Shown here piece by piece: positions 51,994 to 61,130 of a stretch of 64,000 bases of DNA. A program made the position numbers and the translations under genes. How positions within the stretch are numbered: position 1 is the stretch's first letter; every line of letters begins with the position of its first letter. Source of the stretch: Pseudoalteromonas ulvae UL12 (GTDB taxonomy: Bacteria; Pseudomonadota; Gammaproteobacteria; Enterobacterales; Alteromonadaceae); NCBI RefSeq assembly GCF_014925405.1, contig NZ_AQHJ01000020.1:24988-88987 (forward strand), in the 5' to 3' direction. A model generated the notes under the pieces. It searched no databases. It saw only the letters and a program-made list of their open reading frames with translations, and was not told where the DNA came from.

Positions 51994-53215
51994 GCTGGTT
52001 CTCCTTGGATGTGTTCATTCGTTCCCTTGATAGTAGTTTGTTGAAAATAGAGAAGTACAGGTAACTTAATCGTTCTAGTTGAGCTACAGCCACAGACTCG
52101 TTTACCTGATGGATGGTTTTGTTAGGTAGCCCAACTTCAATTATTTGCGAGCAAATTTCTTTGAAAAAACGTCCATCTGATGTTCCGCCTGACGTAGAAA
52201 ATGTACAGTCGATATCGAAGTCTTCCTTGATGGCTTTCCTTACAATGTCTTTTAATGAATCAGCGCTAGATGATTCTTCACAGAAATAAGGAACACAACT
52301 ACGATAGGACTTTATGACATATTCTTCTGTCACTGTGGATACCGCTTTTTCAACCATCTCTTTTATTCTAGGTTCGGTGTATTTATACGAATACCGAATA
52401 TTTAAACTAATGGAGGCCTTTGAAGGAATCACATTATCCGTCCAATCACCAGAGTCAAAGTGTGTTACTTGTAAACTAGTCCCTGGACAATCTTCATTGC
52501 CTTTATCCCAATGGTATTCATTTAAATTACCTATCACTTGGCTCATCAAGTGAATAGCATTAATGCCGTGCGAAGGATAAGCAACATGCGCAGCTTTTCC
52601 AGTAATATCAATATCAAAACTGATGGCTCCACGACGCCCTATTTTGACTACGTCACCAATGGTCTGTTTTGCCGTAGGTTCACCCACAATACAATAGTCT
52701 AAAACTACTCCTTGGGCTTTTAAGTAATCGACAATAGCCCGAGAGCCATGTTCCGCCTCACCCTCTTCGTCACTTGTGATAAACAACCAGAGTTTACCCT
52801 CAAATGTTCTATCGTTGACGAGCAACTCTGCGGCAGCGATAAAGGCTGCAATTCCTCCCTTCATGTCCGCAATTCCTCGACCATACATCACACCATTTTC
52901 AATATGTGCCGAATATGGCAGAAATGTCCACTTACTCAAATCGCCAGCCGGCACCACGTCGGTATGCCCACAAAACGCAACATTTGGTCCTTCTCCTTTA
53001 TCGATAACAGCAATAAAGTTGCTGACATCCTGAGTTTTAAATCGTGTTACTGTTGCCCCCAAGGCTTTAACTTTTTTCTCAAGCCAAGACTGGCAACCGG
53101 CATCCGCTGGCGTCACTGATTCGCGCTGGACCAATTCCCTTGCATAATCAACCACGTTGTTATTTAACTTTTCCGCTTTTACAAGCGAAAGTGTTTTAAA
53201 AATTTCACTACTCAT
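51977..53215 (-). CDS. M20 family metallo-hydrolase, DapE-like
   Basis: A 412-residue two-zinc amidohydrolase. Ligands and catalytic residues lie in FCGHTDVVPAGD, YGRGIADMKGGIAAF, SDEEGEAEHG, VGEPTAKQ and TSGGTSDGRF. The sequence is that of succinyl-diaminopimelate desuccinylase (usual length about 375), with an extra C-terminal tail. Found with a stand-alone aspartokinase inside an NRPS cluster, it may trim an acylated amino-acid precursor or a peptide intermediate rather than serve primary lysine synthesis. The house-keeping dapE is presumably elsewhere. Confidence 0.85.
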   Translation of the reverse strand: MSSEIFKTLSLVKAEKLNNNVVDYARELVQRESVTPADAGCQSWLEKKVKALGATVTRFKTQDVSNFIAVIDKGEGPNVAFCGHTDVVPAGDLSKWTFLPYSAHIENGVMYGRGIADMKGGIAAFIAAAELLVNDRTFEGKLWLFITSDEEGEAEHGSRAIVDYLKAQGVVLDYCIVGEPTAKQTIGDVVKIGRRGAISFDIDITGKAAHVAYPSHGINAIHLMSQVIGNLNEYHWDKGNEDCPGTSLQVTHFDSGDWTDNVIPSKASISLNIRYSYKYTEPRIKEMVEKAVSTVTEEYVIKSYRSCVPYFCEESSSADSLKDIVRKAIKEDFDIDCTFSTSGGTSDGRFFKEICSQIIEVGLPNKTIHQVNESVAVAQLERLSYLYFSIFNKLLSRERMNTSKENQHEVCV

Positions 53216-53265
53216 TTAACTGCTCAATATGAAACACAATAAGCTTTACAAAATTGTGTATCTCT

Positions 53266-54222
53266 CTAAAAATTATTAAATATGATGACATCATAATGAT
53301 GGCCTACGGCCGGCTGAAACCGCTGTTTCTCCTTCAGCCAATCCCGACTTGCTAGGTGCAAACTCAGCTCATTGTCTTCTATCAACACAAATTGAACCTT
53401 TTTCCCAAAACAATGAACATTACGATAAACTTGGTCGACAAAAGTGCTGAAAATAACGAGTTCAAATGGGTTATATAAAAAAAACACGGTATCTTCCGGT
53501 GCAAACTCACATACAAGTATGTTGGCACACTGTATTTCAACGATTTCAGCTTTCACGTCTGACTCGATTATCGACATGTTTTGCTGTGCTATAGCCGCTA
53601 AATCGGGCGATAACTCTATGCCAATACAACGTTTAAAAGGCTCTAATGCGGCCAGCGCAATCACTCTTCCTTTACCGCAACCAACATCAATAAAGGTAAA
53701 TTGGGTTTTATCCAATGCTAATGATGACAATACCTGAGTTACTACTGATGCAGGAGTGGGCACATAGCGAGTATATGAGCTTTGATGGACGTCAGTTTCA
53801 GCAATACCCGATGTATCGGTCCCATGCTTATCATCAAATCCCTCAAGCTGGTCAATCTCTACACAGGCCTTTTCAAATGTAGTTCCACAAAACAAAAAGA
53901 TTACATTCTCAAGCGCATCACCTTTTATGATTGTGATTTTAGCTGCGCCGACAAGGTTATTAATCTCCTCAGCAGAAATAAACTGACCTTTGCTTCGGTT
54001 AATCACAAGTTCAGGGGCAAGCTCTATAATATTGTCTACGCTATGTTCTGGGACTCCTTCTGAAAACATTACACAGGTGTCTTCAACGTCAAATGCCCAT
54101 TGCTTGATGCCAGAAACTATCAAAGTCGATACATTTTTCTCAGGCCAAATCATGAGTGGCATCTTTGTAACTTCTTCTTTAATTTGGGTAAACGCAGCCG
54201 CTAATCGTAATTCATTACACAT
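53266..54222 (-). CDS. SAM-dependent methyltransferase
   Basis: ATG 54222 is preferred to a TTG four codons earlier. The C-terminal half is a class I methyltransferase: motif I FIDVGCGKGRVIALAA, acidic post-I CIGIELSPDLA, and YNPFE at the catalytic-loop position. The N-terminal ~150 residues are unfamiliar and may recognise substrate or carrier. It probably methylates the NRPS product or a precursor. It lies 15-27 bases downstream of the JmjC gene on the same strand. Confidence 0.75.
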   Translation of the reverse strand: MCNELRLAAAFTQIKEEVTKMPLMIWPEKNVSTLIVSGIKQWAFDVEDTCVMFSEGVPEHSVDNIIELAPELVINRSKGQFISAEEINNLVGAAKITIIKGDALENVIFLFCGTTFEKACVEIDQLEGFDDKHGTDTSGIAETDVHQSSYTRYVPTPASVVTQVLSSLALDKTQFTFIDVGCGKGRVIALAALEPFKRCIGIELSPDLAAIAQQNMSIIESDVKAEIVEIQCANILVCEFAPEDTVFFLYNPFELVIFSTFVDQVYRNVHCFGKKVQFVLIEDNELSLHLASRDWLKEKQRFQPAVGHHYDVIIFNNF

Positions 54223-54248
54223 ATATGATCTCAAACTCGCATTTATTA

Positions 54249-55082
54249 CTATGCAGTCAAAATTTCCGGTAACAACTCAGTAATGAATTGTGCTTGATCC
54301 TCACTGATATCTTCGTCTTCATTCAACGCAGTACGAACATGCGACAAATTTGTATGATTGATAAAGTTTTCAGTAATTGATATACCCGCTTCCACATTTT
54401 TGACTTGATGCCAATGGGTACAAGGAGTGAAAATTACATCTCCTGCCTCTTGTTCTGCGTAATAACCTATAGCTTGCTCAAACAAGGGATGTTTTTCTAA
54501 ATCCGGTTCAAAGCTGTCCACGGCGCCATCGTACAAATAAGCGGATTGGTCTGGACCATAAAATGTCCATTCTTTTTTTCCAGAAATAACGGCGTTCCAT
54601 GCATGCGTTCCGCATACGTCCAAATGTAGTAATGAACCACTGTTTTTGGGTCCTATGTACATCCAGCGAAGTAGCAGCATCTTTGCATCACCGTGAAGTA
54701 ATTCATCAGGCAACCGCTCTCGTATCATGCAATCGAAATAACTTGGTACGTCATAATCCTCTACCAGCTCTCGATAATCATGAGAGAACTCCCATGAAGA
54801 TGCATAAAAAGGGTCTGTTTCGTCAGCACTTTTCATATAATCGATAAATTCACCGAATGGCATCATCTGCGCATTATGTTTATCTGAGGTACGATGGATA
54901 CGTAGTGGGTGATGACCATAATGCGCTTTGAGAAACTCATCATTCCATTTATTGAGAGCAACCCAGTTTTTTGCACATTTTTTTATGAGAAACGGCTCAC
55001 ATTTCTCCATATATTCAAATACTTGCTCTTTTGATGGTTCTACTAATATGTCAACTTTTTTATAACGTTCTAAGTGGCTCAT
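54249..55082 (-). CDS. JmjC/cupin-like 2-oxoglutarate oxygenase
   Basis: A 277-residue iron/2-oxoglutarate hydroxylase of the JmjC (FIH/JMJD6-like) group. Iron ligands are His 153 and Asp 155 in LLHLDVCGTHAW and the distal His 225 in CTHWHQVKN; ISGKKEWTFYGP is the family strand. ATG 55082 follows AAAGGA. The likely role is hydroxylation of an amino acid or of the peptide. It is one of three hydroxylases of different families in this cluster. Confidence 0.8.
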   Translation of the reverse strand: MSHLERYKKVDILVEPSKEQVFEYMEKCEPFLIKKCAKNWVALNKWNDEFLKAHYGHHPLRIHRTSDKHNAQMMPFGEFIDYMKSADETDPFYASSWEFSHDYRELVEDYDVPSYFDCMIRERLPDELLHGDAKMLLLRWMYIGPKNSGSLLHLDVCGTHAWNAVISGKKEWTFYGPDQSAYLYDGAVDSFEPDLEKHPLFEQAIGYYAEQEAGDVIFTPCTHWHQVKNVEAGISITENFINHTNLSHVRTALNEDEDISEDQAQFITELLPEILTA

Positions 55083-55121
55083 CTTATTCCTTTGTCACTT
55101 AACTATATTTATTCATACTGT

Positions 55122-55160
55122 GCAGGGCGGTACTATTGATCTTGTTTTATGCCGCCCTGC
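55122..55160. terminator. Hairpin between acylase and JmjC genes
   Basis: GCAGGGCGG (55122-55130) pairs with CCGCCCTGC (55152-55160) over a 21-base loop, just after the acylase stop. No strong T-tract follows, so it may only attenuate transcription into the next genes or protect the upstream mRNA. Confidence 0.45.
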
Positions 55161-55191
55161 TTCTATTCAATATTGTCTTTTTATTAGTTGC

Positions 55192-57636
55192 TTATTTACT
55201 AATAGACACTGTGCTAATTTGATTTGCTTTTATTTCAGTATCAGTGAAATACAGCGGTAACAGCGTATTTTTTTCCGCATAAAACTGCGTTTGATCAGCG
55301 TAGTGCTGCGACTCCTTTTGTGTTGACTGGGAGTAAGTAAGCAACCCTCTAGCAACAGGGCCTGACTTGTTTAATTCAACAGCCATCATAAAACTTGAGC
55401 CATACCGAATGTGGTAACCTTGATCCGTTAAACCAGAATCAAAATACTCTTCACTGAGCGTATCAAGGAGGTAGTTATGATGGTGGTTTTTAAAATAGGT
55501 ATTGTCCCAACTCCAAACAGAAACCAAGTTAAAACCACCTTCTGCTTCAAGCGCACCAGGCCAGCTAATTTTGTTTCCTGAGCCATTACCGTCAGGATTA
55601 GTGCGCTCAACAAACTGCACTTCACGGAGCTCTTTGCCAAGTTCAAAACCAACGTTTTGTAAGTTAAACACTGTGTAGCCAAATGCTCTTAGAACGTTTT
55701 CGTCCGTTTTTAAATTACTTGGCGTTATAGCAGGTTGTGCCGGGTCGAATGCCGTTGCAAACATAGTGTCTTTTTCCAGTATGAACGCGAACTCCCTCAT
55801 AATTAGGCTAGCTTTGCTATCAGGTGTGTAGCGCCCATCCCACGATGCCATCAACTGACATGCTTCTTTGAGATCTACCGAAATAGCGTCATTTAGTTGG
55901 ACAGGGCCATTCAAATGACCACACATACTGTTGATAGATGACAAGGCAATTTCTGGGAGCAATGCACGATCGGTTGTCATTGCTTGTTCTATCTCAGCCA
56001 ATGTAAGCTTGTCCCCATCAGATGTCATTTCATCAATTAGCTTTAAACCCATTCTTGTTCGTAAACTTAACGGCTCACGCTCTGTACCATAAAGTGGTGA
56101 GAAATTTTCCAGCAAGGTATTTGGGTTGGTCGCCCAATGCGAGTTGTTAGAGTTCTGGACAAATGATGTTGTTTTCAGTTGAGGTGCTGACTCATAAGGC
56201 ACCGCATTTGAAAATATTAAATCCGAAATATGACCAGGTAAAACTGTCACGCCGTATTCTTTACGAATAGCACTCAACTCTTCGTTATTTTTCAACAATT
56301 CGATAGCCATGTCAGATAAGTTTGGCACGGTAGAATCATCGATATATAGTGCTTGGCCGTTAGCATCGCTCAACAGCGTATTATTGAACACAACGCCGTT
56401 ATACTGTTTGAATGCCGCTTCAGCTTCTTCGATACTGTCTGCACGATTCAAAGCCAACCAGTGATCAAGCAAGTCTAAATTAGTGTCATTGACATCTTTT
56501 ACAACAAAAAAGCTATCGTCAGTCCAAGGCAAATCTTCATTAACAAGCACAGGTCCTACTTCTGTAAAATATGCATTGCGTTCATATTTAATTGTGCCGT
56601 CGTCAGTTTTGACTTCGATCGTGATCGGTTTAACGGTAATAGGTTTAGCTTCACCATCGACTTCGTAGTGCATTTTATCGCCATCTACGGTCGTCATGCG
56701 ATATAACACCATGTGTTCCGCTTCTGAATAGGTATGTGTCCACGCTAAATTCTGGTTGAACCCAATATTGATCACGCCCGGAAAACCTATCAACGACGCT
56801 CCCATTACATCGATTTGATCAGCCACTTTGGCATGAGACTGCCAAAACCTTAACTCGCCAGTGTATGGAAAATGAGGGTTAGCCAATACCATCCCGCCGC
56901 CATGTTGACTTAAATCTTTACCGATAGCCCAACCGTTAGAACCAAGTGCAGTACTCACTGAGGCTACTTTTTCAAGACCTGCATAATAAGCACCAGAATG
57001 TTTGATTTTGCTATTCAGTTCAGCGTTAGGCTGTGCCGAGTGAAAATCTTCAAGCATGGCTCCTGCACCAGGGAATACCGCAACGCCAAATAGATAGGCT
57101 AATACATCGTACTTTTCGATAGGTTTTACCCATTCTTTTTCGGCACACATTTCTGGCAACTGAAATTTGCCTGCATTAACATAATCTAAATACAAGTTAT
57201 ATCCAGACACAAATCCTTCAATAAGCGCTTGACTATCATGACTTAATTTAGACCAACTGCTTTTGGCTTTCTCATGAAGACCTAATACGCGATAGCCAAA
57301 ATCCTCGATGACACTAACCCCATCGCCCTCTACTTTTTTATCTGGTCCAAAGTATTTGGCTCGCTCACCGCGAACACGAATGTAATTGTCTGCCATCAAA
57401 CAAATGTTATCTTGTGCTTGAGCGTACGCATTACCGAACCCGAGTCCTCGAAGATCGTTCGCTTTGATATGTGCGACACCATATTTGGTTCGTGTAATCT
57501 GCGCATTAAATCCCACTTTTGAGTTTACTATTGCACTGTCTTTGTCTTGTGAGTCACTCTCAGCTAGATTGCCACAAGCCGCCAAAGAAAAGCCGATAAA
57601 TACGGCCATTGATAATTGATTTAACTTCATGTCCAT
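55192..57636 (-). CDS. Penicillin acylase-family lipoprotein (PvdQ-like)
   Basis: A 814-residue Ntn hydrolase precursor. The N terminus is a lipoprotein signal (SLAAC, Cys 21), so the enzyme is anchored in the periplasm. The alpha chain runs to about residue 232. The catalytic nucleophile is Ser 233 in LGSNGWAIG, after which self-cleavage frees the beta chain; NPHFPY and later Asn residues fit the oxyanion site. Family members remove acyl chains from penicillins, homoserine lactones or, like PvdQ, from an acylated peptide precursor. Within an NRPS cluster a late deacylation or activation step is likely. Lipid anchoring is unusual for PvdQ. Confidence 0.85.
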   Translation of the reverse strand: MDMKLNQLSMAVFIGFSLAACGNLAESDSQDKDSAIVNSKVGFNAQITRTKYGVAHIKANDLRGLGFGNAYAQAQDNICLMADNYIRVRGERAKYFGPDKKVEGDGVSVIEDFGYRVLGLHEKAKSSWSKLSHDSQALIEGFVSGYNLYLDYVNAGKFQLPEMCAEKEWVKPIEKYDVLAYLFGVAVFPGAGAMLEDFHSAQPNAELNSKIKHSGAYYAGLEKVASVSTALGSNGWAIGKDLSQHGGGMVLANPHFPYTGELRFWQSHAKVADQIDVMGASLIGFPGVINIGFNQNLAWTHTYSEAEHMVLYRMTTVDGDKMHYEVDGEAKPITVKPITIEVKTDDGTIKYERNAYFTEVGPVLVNEDLPWTDDSFFVVKDVNDTNLDLLDHWLALNRADSIEEAEAAFKQYNGVVFNNTLLSDANGQALYIDDSTVPNLSDMAIELLKNNEELSAIRKEYGVTVLPGHISDLIFSNAVPYESAPQLKTTSFVQNSNNSHWATNPNTLLENFSPLYGTEREPLSLRTRMGLKLIDEMTSDGDKLTLAEIEQAMTTDRALLPEIALSSINSMCGHLNGPVQLNDAISVDLKEACQLMASWDGRYTPDSKASLIMREFAFILEKDTMFATAFDPAQPAITPSNLKTDENVLRAFGYTVFNLQNVGFELGKELREVQFVERTNPDGNGSGNKISWPGALEAEGGFNLVSVWSWDNTYFKNHHHNYLLDTLSEEYFDSGLTDQGYHIRYGSSFMMAVELNKSGPVARGLLTYSQSTQKESQHYADQTQFYAEKNTLLPLYFTDTEIKANQISTVSISK

Positions 57637-57640
57637 TCCT

Positions 57641-58615
57641 TTAAGAAACTTTTAGAAAAGAGTCAAAGTGCTCTCTCGCTTTAAACTGGGATTCAAGTAG
57701 AAGTGCCCTAAGCAACCATCTGTCGGTGCCATCGTAGCGAGGCTCATATTCACTGCGCGCATGAATCGTGCGGCGGTTATCAAAAATAAGCAGGTCACCA
57801 CATCGTAAAGTAATACTTTGTTTATTTTCAGATACGAAGTAGTGCAATTCTCTAAATGCTGCCTTTGCCTCATCGGTTAAACAACGCATGTAAGCGGGAT
57901 CGTAGACAATCTCAGGATCATCATGCTCACTTAACACTGCAACCTTTTGTTCGCTAGCGCCGTTAGATTTGAAGGTTTTATCAACTTCAATCATGTACTC
58001 TGGACGCTTGAGTGCTGCCATGTATTTGCTATCTAAATCAATATCTTTAGCGTGAAACAAATATGTTTGTGCCATCGGATCAGAGCGCAAGCAGAATAAG
58101 GAAACCCAGTCAGCTTTGGCGTCATGAAATCCATCTTCTACATGCCATTCTAGAAATTCTTTATTCGTTCCCAGCTGTTCATGCTTATCTTTTTCAACTG
58201 GGAATACATCATCGATAAAGTCGAAATTAGACTTTTGCGTAAAGCCGTATATCAGCCCGATTTGAGAGAGCAACACCGACATCAACTTTCTAGCCGTCAA
58301 TGCCGATTTTTGATGTTGTCCACTGCGTTTCAGAGGCGTATCACCTAAGTCAAAAGAAACAGGCAAGTTTCTCAGCAATAAGTGATTCACTTGTAGCTTT
58401 TTTAAATCAAAAATGCGCTTATGAATTGCCGCGGGGAGCATTTGCGATGCGCGCACGCAATGCCAAAAAAACTCTTCAAAGTGGTCGACGCAATATTCAG
58501 CACTAACGTTATTTAGCACATCCAAAATGCATTCCAATTCCGACGGCGACAACGCGTAGATTTCGTTACTTGTAACCGCTTTTTCAAGCGGTCGCATTTC
58601 AACTAATTCAGTCAT
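57641..58615 (-). CDS. VioC/AsnO-type amino-acid hydroxylase (2-oxoglutarate dependent)
   Basis: ATG 58615 has AAAGGA upstream; a start seven codons earlier is less likely. The 324-residue protein has the HxE variant of the iron site (WHVEDGF, His about 158, Glu about 160), the distal His in NRRTIHARSEY and Arg in DRWLLRALL. HxE instead of HxD is characteristic of the clavaminate synthase, VioC and AsnO group, which hydroxylate free Arg, Asn or related amino acids at the beta carbon. It should supply a hydroxylated building block for the NRPS. The acylase gene follows after four bases. Confidence 0.85.
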   Translation of the reverse strand: MTELVEMRPLEKAVTSNEIYALSPSELECILDVLNNVSAEYCVDHFEEFFWHCVRASQMLPAAIHKRIFDLKKLQVNHLLLRNLPVSFDLGDTPLKRSGQHQKSALTARKLMSVLLSQIGLIYGFTQKSNFDFIDDVFPVEKDKHEQLGTNKEFLEWHVEDGFHDAKADWVSLFCLRSDPMAQTYLFHAKDIDLDSKYMAALKRPEYMIEVDKTFKSNGASEQKVAVLSEHDDPEIVYDPAYMRCLTDEAKAAFRELHYFVSENKQSITLRCGDLLIFDNRRTIHARSEYEPRYDGTDRWLLRALLLESQFKAREHFDSFLKVS

Positions 58616-58654
58616 TTTTATTATCCTTTTGAACATCCATTTTAAAAATGGAAG

Positions 58655-59398
58655 CTACTCTCCCATCAGCTGTCGAACAGCTCGAACAAGAAATGTCAAA
58701 GCCTCACGCTCTGCCATGCTGAGATCTGGATGCCAGATATCCATCAATAAGCAGATACGTTTCTTATCTGAATGGTTATATGCAGAATGTTCGTAGGAGT
58801 AATCAAACAAGAGACAGCGGCCTTCATCCCAGTTTCTTGGTTCGTTTGCGACCACCAATTCACAGTTATCCGGTATTTCGACCGCCAAATGTAAGTTGAT
58901 TGTGAAATTCCACAAATCACAATGAGGCTTAATAATCGCGCCACCTTTAAGTACAGAAAAATGCACTTCCAAAAGTGGGCAATGCCAGTCTCTTAACTCG
59001 TTTTGAAAAATATCCCAAGTAACTGGCACCTGATATTGTGCCTGCTCTACTTGCGCTCCTTTTTGGAACAAGTACAGTGCGTCCCAGTTACTTTGCTGAC
59101 CAAGATAATGTTTGTATTGACCAATCAACTCGGATTGGCCGTTTATTGCATCATTTACTTCTCGCTTGATATTAGCTGCTTCTTTTTCTAGCCTTGATAC
59201 CAGCGGATGAATAGCTGGATAATCCTTAATATCGAGCCACGGTGTGGTTGATAACCCGGGTACGATGAATTTTGCCCCCGCTTGTAACGGTTCTCTTTTA
59301 GCAAGTAGAGGGTTTAGCATGGCTTCCACACGCTCTAATGAGTCAGCACCATTAATTGATTTTAGCTCTGCGAACTTTTTGTTGATTTCTGGCGTCAT
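58655..59398 (-). CDS. Aspartyl/asparaginyl beta-hydroxylase-family protein
   Basis: ATG 59398 (AGGAGAG upstream, inside the end of the ABC gene) gives 247 residues. The C-terminal half shows the family core: IIKPHCDLWNFTINLHLAVEIP and WDEGRCLLFDYSYEHSAYNHS, with RICLLMDIWHPD after it, containing the two iron His and the 2-oxoglutarate-binding Arg. Members hydroxylate Asp/Asn or tethered amino acids. The N-terminal part (residues 1-90) is specific. A third, distinct oxygenase in the cluster; which residue each modifies cannot be told from sequence. Confidence 0.8.
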   Translation of the reverse strand: MTPEINKKFAELKSINGADSLERVEAMLNPLLAKREPLQAGAKFIVPGLSTTPWLDIKDYPAIHPLVSRLEKEAANIKREVNDAINGQSELIGQYKHYLGQQSNWDALYLFQKGAQVEQAQYQVPVTWDIFQNELRDWHCPLLEVHFSVLKGGAIIKPHCDLWNFTINLHLAVEIPDNCELVVANEPRNWDEGRCLLFDYSYEHSAYNHSDKKRICLLMDIWHPDLSMAEREALTFLVRAVRQLMGE

Positions 59399-59400
59399 GA

Positions 59401-61083
59401 TTAACACTCTCCTTCCAATACAGCTTCACCAATATGTGCATTCGGCATGAATTGTTGCTCTGAAAGCTTTGCGAATTCGATTTTTTCAGCGGTGCCTTCG
59501 TCAAATTTGTAAATGTAATCAGCAATGTGGAAGTATCTATCATCATGGCTCACAACTATGATAGTTTTTCCTTCTGCCTTCATTTCTGGTAGTAGCTCGT
59601 TGTAAAAGAGTGATCTAAAGAATGGGTCTTGGTCCGCCGCCCACTCGTCGAATAGATAAATAGGTGCATCTTCAACGTATGCCATCAATAGCGCCAATCG
59701 CTTACGTTGTCCATGCGACAACTTGCGGGTAGAGAATACGCCGTCCGATACCGTCACTTTATCCTTTAGATCCAGCTTTTCCAGATACTTATTTATCTTT
59801 TGATCATCCGCCAGACTACCTTTGCGATTCAATGCAGTATCAAACAAGTAGAAATCTGAATAGATAACGCTATACAGGTTTTTGTAACTTAGCCAAAGCT
59901 GTTCTGTAATCACTGTATCGTCAACACGGATTTCACCACTGTGCTTTTCAAATAGTCCTGTCATAACACGGCCAAAAGTTGATTTTCCGCTACCGTTACC
60001 ACCACAGATGAATACTATATCGCCGCGATTAATCGACAAATCGATCGGCCCTATGGCAAAGTTTCTGTCATTATTAGGGTCGTTATATTCGAATTTAACT
60101 TGATTAAAACTAACAGTAGACCAGTTACCCAACATTTCACTGCTTTCCAAGTCAGGTAGTCTTTGAGATTTATTAAGATCTAATTTATCTATTTTTCTTA
60201 GGCCGATAAGCCCGCGCGAAATATACTCATAGCTCGATAATGTGAACCCTATTGGCCCAAGTAAGAATGTAATAACAAATACGAATGTAAGAATATCTTG
60301 GCTGGTTCCCAATGAAAAATGAGCATGAGAAAAGAGCACTGCACCTAAACAGATAAATAGCAACACCTGTCCCCAGTTTTCACTTAGGTTCCAATAAATC
60401 TCAGCTTTAAAGTCCGACTTTCTAATGGTGTCTAGCGTTTTAGCAACACGGTTCTTATAAAAAAACACTTTACGATGTTCATTGTTGTTTAACTCTTTAC
60501 TACCATCCACCAACGTCTTGAACTGCTCATGCACGCTATCATGATCTTCACGTAGCACTTCGGAATACTTATCAGCTTTGTCGATAAACAATTTCGAGAC
60601 ACCTAGTCCCACAGGAAGCGAGATAATTAGCGCTACAAACAACTCCCAAGAAGTAAAACCCAAGTAGCCTAAACAAATGAGAATAGTCAGCATGTTATAG
60701 GTCAACTGCGGCATAATCGACAGACCATTTGAGATATCTTCAACGTCCGTCGTTAGCGTAGCGTGTACACGGTGTCCGCCAATATTATCTAGTGTGACAT
60801 ACGGCGTATTCAGAATACGTTTGACTAGCGCACTCCTTACTTCATACACCACCTTAGTGTTAAGTTTACTTGTCAGGATATTTGCAACAGTACCAATGCC
60901 AAACAGTGCAATTATCCCCACTACAAACTTCGCTAGCCATACCCAAATGTCTACGTTATTACTGAGTATCGACTCATCGGTTATGAGTGAGATTAGCCAA
61001 ATACTCGCAAATGCACTCATTGCTCCCACTGTGGTGTTCAGCGCAATGCGGTATTTGTTCCGTTTTATTATTCCAATTACCAT
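59401..61083 (-). CDS. Cyclic-peptide-type ABC exporter (SyrD/PvdE family)
   Basis: A 560-residue fused transporter: six membrane segments (residues about 10-300), then an ATPase domain with Walker A GGNGSGKST, signature LSHGQRKRLALL and Walker B YLFDEWAADQDP. The last motif, with FRSLFYNELLPEMK after it, is diagnostic of the SyrD/PvdE group that exports non-ribosomal lipopeptides or pyoverdine precursors. It lies directly downstream of the NRPS gene and probably moves the peptide to the periplasm, where the acylase acts. Confidence 0.92.
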   Translation of the reverse strand: MVIGIIKRNKYRIALNTTVGAMSAFASIWLISLITDESILSNNVDIWVWLAKFVVGIIALFGIGTVANILTSKLNTKVVYEVRSALVKRILNTPYVTLDNIGGHRVHATLTTDVEDISNGLSIMPQLTYNMLTILICLGYLGFTSWELFVALIISLPVGLGVSKLFIDKADKYSEVLREDHDSVHEQFKTLVDGSKELNNNEHRKVFFYKNRVAKTLDTIRKSDFKAEIYWNLSENWGQVLLFICLGAVLFSHAHFSLGTSQDILTFVFVITFLLGPIGFTLSSYEYISRGLIGLRKIDKLDLNKSQRLPDLESSEMLGNWSTVSFNQVKFEYNDPNNDRNFAIGPIDLSINRGDIVFICGGNGSGKSTFGRVMTGLFEKHSGEIRVDDTVITEQLWLSYKNLYSVIYSDFYLFDTALNRKGSLADDQKINKYLEKLDLKDKVTVSDGVFSTRKLSHGQRKRLALLMAYVEDAPIYLFDEWAADQDPFFRSLFYNELLPEMKAEGKTIIVVSHDDRYFHIADYIYKFDEGTAEKIEFAKLSEQQFMPNAHIGEAVLEGEC

Positions 61084-61130
61084 TTTTATTGTTCCTAATA
61101 ATTCCGATATTAAATTTGTAAAAAGCTGGA

